A stretch of 6,235 nucleotides of DNA. Source: Candidatus Buchananbacteria bacterium. GTDB taxonomy: Bacteria > Patescibacteriota > Patescibacteriia > CAIXNZ01. The notes under the pieces were generated by a model. That model did not search any database and was not told the origin of the DNA. It worked only from the letters and a program-made list of their open reading frames with translations. A program made the position numbers and the translations under genes. This document shows, one piece after another, positions 1-5,420 of the stretch (the first letter of the stretch is position 1; the number at the start of each line of letters is the position of its first letter). The stretch spans positions 1 to 6,235 of the forward strand of contig JAUVKC010000061.1 of NCBI GenBank assembly GCA_030592165.1, read 5' to 3'.

Positions 1-218
1 CTGAAAGTTCTGGGGCTTGGTGGCAATCAATAGTTTTTAGTTTTTTTCACGTTGGTTTGATTTTAAGTATTTTACTATCATATTTACCACAGGAAATGTT
101 AAACCATGTTTCTGAAGGTATGCGTAATTTATTTGTATCTGATCCAGCTAAGTTTTTTTGGCTGGTAATGCCGATTTTAATGATGGTTTTAATACGAAAA
201 AAGAAAAAGGAAGATTGA
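1..218 (+). CDS. 3' end of a membrane protein gene (possibly CvpA-like), partial
   Basis: The reading frame is open from position 3 to the TGA at 216-218 and gives the last 71 residues of a protein whose start is outside the window. Two hydrophobic stretches are visible: fragment residues 9-28 and 51-64. They are separated by a polar, probably amphipathic segment containing NHVSEGMRNLF. The protein ends in a basic, charged tail (RKKKKED), typical of a cytoplasmic end after a last transmembrane helix. The pattern of a helix, SYLP-type turn, loop and final helix resembles the C-terminus of colicin V production (CvpA) family proteins of Patescibacteria, but I recall this only loosely and the fragment is too short for a firm name. 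It is the only gene here ending in TGA and looks unrelated to the downstream cluster, from which a 79-base gap with a hairpin separates it. Confidence 0.7.
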   Translation, partial: ESSGAWWQSIVFSFFHVGLILSILLSYLPQEMLNHVSEGMRNLFVSDPAKFFWLVMPILMMVLIRKKKKED

Positions 219-222
219 ACCA

Positions 223-259
223 CCTGCCTTCGCACTAACGTGCTTCGGCAGGCAGGCAG
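223..259. repeat. GC-rich interrupted inverted repeat with GGCA tandem tail
   Basis: CCTGCC (223-228) pairs with GGCAGG (247-252). Inside, GCAC (232-235) pairs with GTGC (240-243) around a TAAC loop, and two symmetric TTC triplets form a 3x3 internal loop. The right arm continues as GGCAGGCAGGCA (247-258), so a second GGCAGG at 251-256 offers an alternative pairing register. The element is far richer in GC than the AT-rich DNA around it. No T-run follows, so it is not a standard intrinsic terminator, although it could still protect or end the upstream transcript. CCTGCC/GGCAGG palindromes are, as I recall, common as dispersed REP-like elements in Patescibacteria genomes. That is background knowledge, not something this single copy proves. 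Confidence 0.7.
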
Positions 260-297
260 ATTTCAACGACTGATAATACAAATTTAAATTAATTATT

Positions 298-936
298 ATG
301 AAGTTAAGTAAAATTACAATAATTTGTTTAGTTTCTACGGCTATAGTTTTAGCTAGTGTTTTAATTGTTCAAGCTGCTGGTTTTATTAGTTATGAAAATG
401 ATAATCAGATAATTGTTTGGGATCCGGTGAGGTTGGTTGGTAAAGGTTTGAAAATGTCTAATTTGGGTATAAATGATCTTGAAAATATACCTGATGGTGT
501 AATTAAAGTTGATGATAAAGATCTTTACGTTCGTAGCTTTATGGGTTTTGATTGTACTAATTACCCGACTGACACTACTGCTTGTACTACAAAAATAGGT
601 GATATTGGTGGCAGTGCTTTTCTCAGCATTGATACTGTTAAAGGCGAAGTCTTGAGTTTACTTGCCCCAAACAGTGGTATAAAACTAGATGCACCAAATC
701 TTATAACTATGAAAGGTAAAGTAGTTTTGGAATCTGAAGCTGAAAATAATCTAGTTTTATTGAGTGATGAAGATAGTAGCGCTTCATCAGTGATAATAGA
801 TACTGCAATTAACAGCGTTTTTGTTGAGCATTTGTTTACTGAGGAGATTATGGGTGATGATTTGAATATGCCAGATATTTATTTTGAATCTGGTTCTTAT
901 TTTGAACCATTAAGAATAATTAATATAACATTATAA
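298..936 (+). CDS. Secreted hypothetical protein 1 of a three-gene set
   Basis: 212 aa of unknown function. Residues 1-26 form a signal peptide: Lys near the start, a long hydrophobic core, then VQA/A as a plausible signal peptidase I site. The mature part opens with a short aromatic and hydrophobic stretch (GFISYENDNQIIVWD) that has counterparts at the same place in the next two proteins. A single cysteine pair (C86, C96) precedes a stretch of alternating hydrophobic residues (about 125-185) that looks beta-strand rich. The protein is acidic and has no recognised catalytic motif. Unlike the next two proteins it lacks a cysteine-containing C-terminal region. The ATG at 298 is preceded only by AT-rich sequence without a Shine-Dalgarno site, and is chosen because it gives the complete signal peptide. 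The next gene follows after 5 bases, so the two are probably cotranscribed. A surface or envelope role is inferred from the signal peptide alone. Confidence 0.82.
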   Translation: MKLSKITIICLVSTAIVLASVLIVQAAGFISYENDNQIIVWDPVRLVGKGLKMSNLGINDLENIPDGVIKVDDKDLYVRSFMGFDCTNYPTDTTACTTKIGDIGGSAFLSIDTVKGEVLSLLAPNSGIKLDAPNLITMKGKVVLESEAENNLVLLSDEDSSASSVIIDTAINSVFVEHLFTEEIMGDDLNMPDIYFESGSYFEPLRIINITL

Positions 937-941
937 TAATT

Positions 942-1766
942 ATGAATAGGATATTTAAAATTGTTATATTTTTATGTACTATAGCCTTAATGTTATTAGC
1001 GGGTAATTTTGTATTTGCTGAAGGTAAGGGTTATTTTTTGGAAAAAGGTGAAGAGTTTTTTGTTTTTGATAATTTATATATTCGAGGTTTTTTGTCTAGT
1101 GGTAAAAAAATTGTTAATCAAGATGCTAAAAATGGCGATGTGTTAGTTGAAAATGAATTTATTTTAGATGAAGATTCATCATTCACTTTTTGCCGTGACC
1201 GAAAACAGATAAAGTCACCATTTGCGCCTTTAAACACTGATTGTAGTGATAAAGTTTTAGTTTGGCATGCTGATCCTGATGTCGGTCTGGAAATTATTGA
1301 TCCGCAATTTTATGAATTAATTACTAATAATATTGAAGCTACTGATACTATAAAATTATCTGCTGAAGATGATCTTTTGCTGACTAAGAATCTTAGAGTT
1401 GCTGGTTGTCTGGTTAATGATGGGACTGGTCAATGTGATACCAGAACAAAGGGGCAATTAAAAACAAAAAGCCTATATTTAAAAAGTTTTGATACATTGC
1501 CTATTGATACTAACCTTACGACATTGACTTTAAGTGGTAATAATATAAATTTTGCAGAAATTAATTTGGGCGATGATGATGATGTAGCAAATCATAGTGT
1601 ATGTTGGAAACCTGGATCAGTCCCACCCTCAACTTGTGGTAATGCTAATGGAGATAGTTATAGAAATAAAAATTTTTCATATTTGGATAGTAATGGCAAC
1701 ATTATAGATTTAGGTTTTGATGGCAGGACAGGATCAAAGGTTTGCTGTTATTTAAAAATAAATTAA
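942..1766 (+). CDS. Secreted cysteine-containing hypothetical protein 2
   Basis: 274 aa of unknown function. Residues 1-26 are a signal peptide ending FVFA/EG. The mature start (GYFLEKGEEFFVFDNLYIRGF) parallels the start of the proteins on either side. An early cysteine pair (C84, C101) is followed by a beta-rich middle region, then C156 and C165, an Asp-run (DDDD at 211-214), and a C-terminal cysteine region (C221, C232) ending in a vicinal pair C268-C269 in the last seven residues. Eight cysteines in the mature protein, an even number, would suit disulfides in an exported protein. The C-terminal CC pair recurs in the next protein. No Shine-Dalgarno site precedes the ATG, which lies 5 bases after the previous stop; only 3 bases separate this stop from the next start. 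No family name can be given. Relationship to the neighbours is inferred from layout and short local similarities. Confidence 0.82.
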   Translation: MNRIFKIVIFLCTIALMLLAGNFVFAEGKGYFLEKGEEFFVFDNLYIRGFLSSGKKIVNQDAKNGDVLVENEFILDEDSSFTFCRDRKQIKSPFAPLNTDCSDKVLVWHADPDVGLEIIDPQFYELITNNIEATDTIKLSAEDDLLLTKNLRVAGCLVNDGTGQCDTRTKGQLKTKSLYLKSFDTLPIDTNLTTLTLSGNNINFAEINLGDDDDVANHSVCWKPGSVPPSTCGNANGDSYRNKNFSYLDSNGNIIDLGFDGRTGSKVCCYLKIN

Positions 1767-1769
1767 TGT

Positions 1770-2744
1770 ATGAATAATATATATAAAATTTGTTTATTTA
1801 TCGCTTTATTTATCGCCTCAGCTTCGATTGCTTGGGCTGGTTTTAATTATAGTTCTGCAAATAATAATTTTTTAGTTGATTCAGTTCTGAAAATTGGTGG
1901 TAATTATGTTTTAGTAGGTGAGGCCCTATCTGGCTATTGTGAAGACTCTACTTATATAAATCAACTTCAATGTGAGCTTGGTGGTAGTACCTGGAATGAA
2001 CTTTTAAGTAAAGTTAATACTGAAGGTAATGTTACAGAATCAGATTCTTTTTTTGCTATTTCTAATAATTTAATATTTTTAACGCCTAATAGTCGTTTTG
2101 TTAGTGGGGTTAGAACAATGAGTAAAAAAGAATTTTCAACTAATGCTATTACAATCAGTAGTTCAAATAAAAATTTAGAAATAAAACCTCAATCAGGCAA
2201 GGGAACTCTAAGTTTACAAGCAAATAAAATTTTATTGTTAAATAATTTAAAATCAAATGAGGGCGTAAGTTTTTTAGATCATGAAAACTTGAATATCAGT
2301 AATAACGCAATTTATGTAGAACAGGTTGTTGCTGATGAACTTATATTTTTTGGTGACGGAACATTAACAATACCAACAGATACTACTTTAAAGGTTAGTC
2401 CTGGGGGAACAGCTTCAGCTGATAGTATAACGATAGGAATTGGTGATAATAATGAAAAGGATTATTGTGTAAAAATTGATCTAACACCAGTTCATGAAAG
2501 GAATCTTACAAATGCAGTAGCTGATGGAAACACTAATGGTGTTAGTTGGGCAGTATTTCTAGGTGATCAGCCATATCCTTCATCAAGGGCTTGTGATGCT
2601 GATGGAGGCACTGCTCCACTAAGTAGTATTGGTGGTGGTAGATATACCCATAAAACCTGTTGCCCTAAAGATTATTACATATTTGATTTTGATGTTGAAA
2701 GTGCTTTATATTGCTGTCAGATTGGTAGTGCACCTAATTTATAA
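1770..2744 (+). CDS. Secreted cysteine-containing hypothetical protein 3
   Basis: 324 aa of unknown function, the longest of the set. Residues 1-23 are a signal peptide ending AWA/G. The mature start (GFNYSSANNNFLVDSVLKIGG) matches the plan of the two upstream proteins. Residues 57-75 carry the pattern C-x10-C-x2-GG-x2-W (C57, C68, G71, G72, W75) with Tyr62 between the cysteines. I recall a similar short disulfide motif recurring in many bacterial surface proteins. The middle (about 120-225) is rich in alternating hydrophobic and Asn/Ser/Thr residues, suggesting stacked beta strands. The C-terminal region holds C233, C275 and two vicinal pairs, C297-C298 and C315-C316. The last pair sits near the C-terminus, as in the preceding protein. 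The hxsD gene starts 13 bases downstream, so these genes may be read through into the Hxs genes. No enzyme motif is seen. Confidence 0.82.
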   Translation: MNNIYKICLFIALFIASASIAWAGFNYSSANNNFLVDSVLKIGGNYVLVGEALSGYCEDSTYINQLQCELGGSTWNELLSKVNTEGNVTESDSFFAISNNLIFLTPNSRFVSGVRTMSKKEFSTNAITISSSNKNLEIKPQSGKGTLSLQANKILLLNNLKSNEGVSFLDHENLNISNNAIYVEQVVADELIFFGDGTLTIPTDTTLKVSPGGTASADSITIGIGDNNEKDYCVKIDLTPVHERNLTNAVADGNTNGVSWAVFLGDQPYPSSRACDADGGTAPLSSIGGGRYTHKTCCPKDYYIFDFDVESALYCCQIGSAPNL

Positions 2745-2757
2745 CAAATATTAAATA

Positions 2758-3195
2758 ATGTCTAAAGATTTTAATTTCCAAGTTGATGGGGATAAACTTG
2801 AATTCACAATAAATACGAAGATATATTCACTTGAAACTATTTATCAAGCTGCTTATTTATTTTTAGATAAAGTTTATATCTTTTTAGACGGTGATCCAAG
2901 CAAGGAAATAATAGTTGTTATGAAAATAAAGGATAGCCCAGACAACAATTCGGTAGATTTAGAGAAAATAGCAGATGAATTTCATAATGAACTTTTAAAT
3001 CAATTATTAAGAGCAAAAGTTAACAAATCCAATGCTAAGATAAGAGAATATATTGTTGCTCAAGCACTATATAACGCGGTACCTAATGAAGTTGATGAAT
3101 TATTAGAGGAAGTTGAAGAAACCAAGGCTGAAAACTGGCAAGATGATCCCATGAATATTGCTAAACCATGGGAGGGCGATAAGGAGAGTAATTAA
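2758..3195 (+). CDS. hxsD: HxsD, His-Xaa-Ser system accessory protein
   Basis: 145 aa, matching the HxsD family (TIGR03976), which occurs beside the HxsB/HxsC radical SAM pair. The N-terminal half (residues 14-57) has the family's strand-helix-strand opening with the KIYSLETIYQAAY segment. The diagnostic second half follows: DEFHNELLNQLLR (73-85), the counterpart of the family's LLNDYxLRE signature, then IREYIVAQALYNA (95-107). An acidic tail (110-145) ends with MNIAKPWEGD. No signal peptide or cysteine is present, so it is cytosolic. Its biochemical role is not established to my knowledge; an adaptor bringing the precursor to the radical SAM enzymes is inference. No Shine-Dalgarno site precedes the ATG at 2758. 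The end of the gene carries the ribosome site of the next gene, one base beyond this stop, so translation of the two is probably coupled. Confidence 0.85.
   Translation: MSKDFNFQVDGDKLEFTINTKIYSLETIYQAAYLFLDKVYIFLDGDPSKEIIVVMKIKDSPDNNSVDLEKIADEFHNELLNQLLRAKVNKSNAKIREYIVAQALYNAVPNEVDELLEEVEETKAENWQDDPMNIAKPWEGDKESN
3181..3188 (+). promoter_or_regulatory. Shine-Dalgarno site for the 65-aa HxsD paralogue
   Basis: AAGGAGAG lies inside the last codons of hxsD and ends 8 bases before the ATG at 3197. It is the only strong Shine-Dalgarno match in front of a gene in this window. It fixes the start at 3197 rather than at the in-frame upstream ATG at 3158, which would overlap hxsD by 38 bases and add 13 residues unlike the family. 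Confidence 0.75.
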
Positions 3196-3196
3196 T

Positions 3197-3394
3197 ATGG
3201 AAATCAAGTTTAATAAAGAAATTTATTCATTGGGGGCAGTAAAATTAGCAATTAAAGAATTTTCTGAATTAGCAGATATTGATATTGAGCAAGAACAGAA
3301 TTATATCAGGGTTAAATTTATCAAAGTTAAAGAAGGTGATATGGCTGAAATGAAAGATGAGTTTGCTAATTATGTTTTAGGACTTCATAGCTAA
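3197..3394 (+). CDS. Short HxsD-like protein (N-terminal half only)
   Basis: 65 aa. It aligns with about residues 14-84 of the upstream hxsD product: EIKFNKEIYSLGAVKLAI corresponds to EFTINTKIYSLETIYQAA, IRVKFIKVK to IVVMKIKDS, and MKDEFANYVLGL to IADEFHNELLNQLL. It stops where HxsD continues into the second helical region with the LR and IREYIVAQA motifs, and it has no acidic tail. It is therefore a truncated-form paralogue rather than a fragment: it has its own start, a strong ribosome site and a clean stop. No cysteine or signal peptide is present. It may pair with the long form as a heterodimer or act alone as a peptide-binding piece; both are inference. The start at 3197 follows the ribosome site; the upstream ATG at 3158 is rejected. 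Confidence 0.8.
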   Translation: MEIKFNKEIYSLGAVKLAIKEFSELADIDIEQEQNYIRVKFIKVKEGDMAEMKDEFANYVLGLHS

Positions 3395-3439
3395 TGGCAA
3401 ATTGTTAATAGAAAATTGCACTAATTAAGAAAATAAAGG

Positions 3440-3481
3440 CTTTCAAGAAATCTTTAGATAGATAAAGATTTTCAGGCAAAG
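3440..3481 (+). promoter_or_regulatory. AT-rich hairpin just upstream of hxsB
   Basis: AAATCTTTA (3448-3456) and TAAAGATTT (3463-3471) form a perfect 9-bp stem around a 6-base loop GATAGA, extendable by a G-U pair (3447/3472). An outer CTTT (3440-3443) can pair with AAAG (3478-3481) across an internal loop, bringing the structure to within 4 bases of the hxsB ATG. The 91-base gap holding it (3395-3485) is the longest between any two genes after position 298. It could be a weak terminator or attenuator, an RNA processing site, or a control on hxsB translation. No T-run longer than four follows, so efficient termination is doubtful. Confidence 0.45.
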
Positions 3482-3485
3482 TACC

Positions 3486-4994
3486 ATGAGCCATAAGCCA
3501 TATGCCAAAATCATGTTAGATTTACAGACAATTGAAAAATTTGCTCAAGATAAAATCGCTTATTTTCGTTTTAAAAGGTTTGAAGACGGTAATTATTTAA
3601 TTACTAATGAATATGGTAAGTTTCTCTGGTTAAATGAAGATAATTTTAAAAATTTTGTTTTAGATAAATTAGATATGAGTGGTCCAATTTATAAAGAGTT
3701 AAAAGAAAAGTTATTTATATTGGATAAAGAGTATTTGGGCAGAGCAATCAGACAATACGCTCAACAAAAGAGTTTTTTGAAATTTGGACCTTCTTTGCAT
3801 ATTGTGGTTGTGACTTTACGGTGTAATCATAAATGTATTTATTGTCATGCCAGTGCAAAAACTTGTGAGGATAAAGGTTATGATATGGATATGAAGACAG
3901 CTAAGCAAACAGTAGATACTATTTTTAAAACAACTAATGACGCTATTGCCATTGAGTTTCAGGGTGGTGAACCACTCTTGAATTGGCCGGTGATTGAATT
4001 TATCATTAAATATGCTAAAGAAAAAAATAAATTAGAGAATAAGAATTTAGTATTTCGTTTGGTTTCAAATTTTAGCTTGCTTGATGAAGATAAAAAGAAT
4101 TTTTTAATAAACGAAGAAGTGAATTTTTGCACTTCTTTGGATGGTGATGAAGAAACCCATAATTTTAACCGGATATATTTAGAAGCTAATAGTTATCAAG
4201 AAACAGTTAAGTGGATAAAAAATATTAATCAGGCTTATGATGATAAATATCATGATAAGAAAAGAAATTATTTTTCTATTGGCGCTTTGATAACAGTTAC
4301 CAGAAAGACTTTGGGTAATTATCAAAAAGTTATTGATACATATATTGATTTGGGTTTTCGTAATATATCTTTACGTTATTTAAACCCTTTTGGTTTTGCA
4401 GCTGATACCCAAAAAACGATTTGGTATGATCCTCAGGAATTTATTGAGTTTTACAAAAAATCTTTAGATTATATTTTACAAAAAAACATTGATGGAAGGA
4501 TTTTTTATGAATCTCAGGCTGTTTTTCACCTAAGAAAGATATTATTGAATGAAGAACCTAATAATTTGGAAATGAGATCACCTTGTGGGGCAGGGATAGG
4601 ACAGTTAGCCTACAATTATAATGGTGATGTTTATACCTGTGATGAAGGCAGAATGATTGCCAGGATGGGTGATGAGATGTTTAAGCTAGGCAATATTTTT
4701 ACTAATAATTTTGAAGAATTAATTAATAATGATTTATGTAAATCAATTTGTTCAGCTTCCTGTACTGATGGCCTAGCAGGTTATAATGAAAATGTTTACA
4801 AACCGTATTTAGGAGTTTGTCCAATATATAATTATTCTATTCATGGCAATATATTTCCAGCAATGAAAACAAGTTTTCGCTGGCAAATTGACGAGGCTAT
4901 GATTGAATATTTATTTCTAAAAATGAAAGATAAAAAGATTTTGGATATTTTCACAGAATGGGTCAAAAGATCAAAACCGCCTATTGCTAAATAA
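3486..4994 (+). CDS. hxsB: HxsB-family radical SAM/SPASM peptide maturase
   Basis: 502 aa, cytosolic. Residues 25-50 (AYFRFKRFEDGNYLITNEYG) match the usual HxsB opening. The radical SAM motif CNHKCIYC (C113, C117, C120) binds the 4Fe-4S cluster that cleaves S-adenosylmethionine; EFQGGEP (157-163) is the GGEP motif; TSLDG (216-220), HNFNR (225-229) and LRYLNPFGFA (296-305) are further family landmarks. The C-terminal third carries SPCGAGIG (365-372), YNYNGDVYTCDEGRM (376-390) and MGDEMFKLGNI (394-404), which read like the HxsB (TIGR03978) consensus. Auxiliary-cluster cysteine candidates are C367, C385, C418, C422, C426 and C445. The family is expected to modify the neighbouring His-Xaa-Ser peptide; the reaction is not known to me. 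The length is slightly above the usual 460-480, partly because of extra N-terminal residues; Met10 (ATG at 3513) is a possible alternative start. The end of the SPASM region departs from the family pattern (see findings). The precursor gene follows after 19 bases. Confidence 0.9.
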   Translation: MSHKPYAKIMLDLQTIEKFAQDKIAYFRFKRFEDGNYLITNEYGKFLWLNEDNFKNFVLDKLDMSGPIYKELKEKLFILDKEYLGRAIRQYAQQKSFLKFGPSLHIVVVTLRCNHKCIYCHASAKTCEDKGYDMDMKTAKQTVDTIFKTTNDAIAIEFQGGEPLLNWPVIEFIIKYAKEKNKLENKNLVFRLVSNFSLLDEDKKNFLINEEVNFCTSLDGDEETHNFNRIYLEANSYQETVKWIKNINQAYDDKYHDKKRNYFSIGALITVTRKTLGNYQKVIDTYIDLGFRNISLRYLNPFGFAADTQKTIWYDPQEFIEFYKKSLDYILQKNIDGRIFYESQAVFHLRKILLNEEPNNLEMRSPCGAGIGQLAYNYNGDVYTCDEGRMIARMGDEMFKLGNIFTNNFEELINNDLCKSICSASCTDGLAGYNENVYKPYLGVCPIYNYSIHGNIFPAMKTSFRWQIDEAMIEYLFLKMKDKKILDIFTEWVKRSKPPIAK

Positions 4995-5013
4995 TTTATA
5001 AATTTTAAATACT

Positions 5014-5415
5014 ATGAAAAACAAAATCCCTAAAATAAAGAAAAAATTTAAAGAATTTTTAAACGACGAAGAAGGGAAAATTACTAAAAAAGATATTATT
5101 ATGCTTGGAATCGGTATAACTGCTTTAGGTATTATTGCTGAAGAAGCTGAAGCAGCAACTCGTATCTGTCCACGGGGAGATGAAACGGGAGATGGAACAG
5201 GCGGTTGGCAAGATGACACAAGTAAAAAAAATAATAAGTGGGGTTGGACGGATAGGGGAAATGGTTATCACGCTAAAAATTTCATAGGCAAAAGACATTA
5301 TGGACACAAAAATTTTATTGATAATTCAACAGAAGATCAGGGTGTTCACTGTTCACATGGTTCGCATGGTTCACATGGCTCACATGGCTCACATGGTTCT
5401 CATGGTTCATATTAA
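5014..5415 (+). CDS. hxsA: HxsA-like His-Xaa-Ser repeat precursor peptide
   Basis: 133 aa. A Lys-rich start is followed by FLNDEEGKITKKD (15-27), a leader-like motif, and a hydrophobic segment (about 28-42) ending EEAEAAT, which could be a membrane anchor, a signal-like region or a leader cleavage area. The middle (49-110) is polar with scattered aromatics: W65, W76, W78, Y85, H86, H95, Y96, H98. The C-terminus is H112-C113-S114, then six His-Gly-Ser triplets (115-132) and a final Tyr133, making seven consecutive His-Xaa-Ser units. C52 and C113 are the only cysteines. Position between two radical SAM genes and near hxsD supports assignment as the maturation substrate. It resembles HxsA by repeat and context; full homology of the N-terminal part is not shown. 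A metal-binding His-rich tail is the main alternative reading. No Shine-Dalgarno site is seen; the second radical SAM gene starts 5 bases after the stop. Confidence 0.85.
   Translation: MKNKIPKIKKKFKEFLNDEEGKITKKDIIMLGIGITALGIIAEEAEAATRICPRGDETGDGTGGWQDDTSKKNNKWGWTDRGNGYHAKNFIGKRHYGHKNFIDNSTEDQGVHCSHGSHGSHGSHGSHGSHGSY
5347..5409 (+). repeat. Seven in-frame 9-base repeats encoding His-Xaa-Ser
   Basis: Seven 9-base units run from CACTGTTCA (His-Cys-Ser) through six units of CAT-GGT/GGC-TCN. The Gly codon is GGT or GGC and the Ser codon is TCA, TCG or TCT, so the DNA copies differ while the protein unit stays the same. The TAT codon for Tyr and the TAA stop follow directly. Confidence 0.95.
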
Positions 5416-5420
5416 ATTTT

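Noticed and set aside
216..218. TGA read as glycine (alternative code of some Patescibacteria)
   Set aside because: Reading through gives an unconvincing extension through the repeat, and no other gene needs an in-frame TGA.
47..235. Minus-strand reading frame of 62 codons
   Set aside because: It lies opposite the better-supported membrane-protein end on the + strand and runs into the palindromic repeat. Its product shows no coherent features.
223..259. Intrinsic terminator for the first gene
   Set aside because: The stem is interrupted and no T-run follows. It is better described as a palindromic repeat, though some termination cannot be excluded.
244..297. Promoter for the secreted-protein genes (GATAAT at 272-277 as a -10 box)
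   Set aside because: No acceptable -35 hexamer lies at the right distance, and such hexamers are frequent by chance in DNA this rich in A and T.
3158..3196. Upstream in-frame ATG for the 65-aa HxsD-like gene
   Set aside because: It would overlap hxsD and add residues with no match to the family, while the ATG at 3197 has a well-placed AAGGAGAG.
4971..5307. Two minus-strand reading frames opposite the precursor gene
   Set aside because: They overlap each other and the precursor, which has a clear motif-based coding identity. Neither has a start context or recognisable product.
5347..5412. CRISPR-like or simple sequence slippage repeat
   Set aside because: The 9-base period is in frame, varies at silent positions and encodes the His-Xaa-Ser tail expected beside HxsB.
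5014..5415. Simple metal-storage protein with a His-rich tail
   Set aside because: It is possible as a secondary property, but the strict His-Xaa-Ser period and placement between two radical SAM genes favour a modification substrate.
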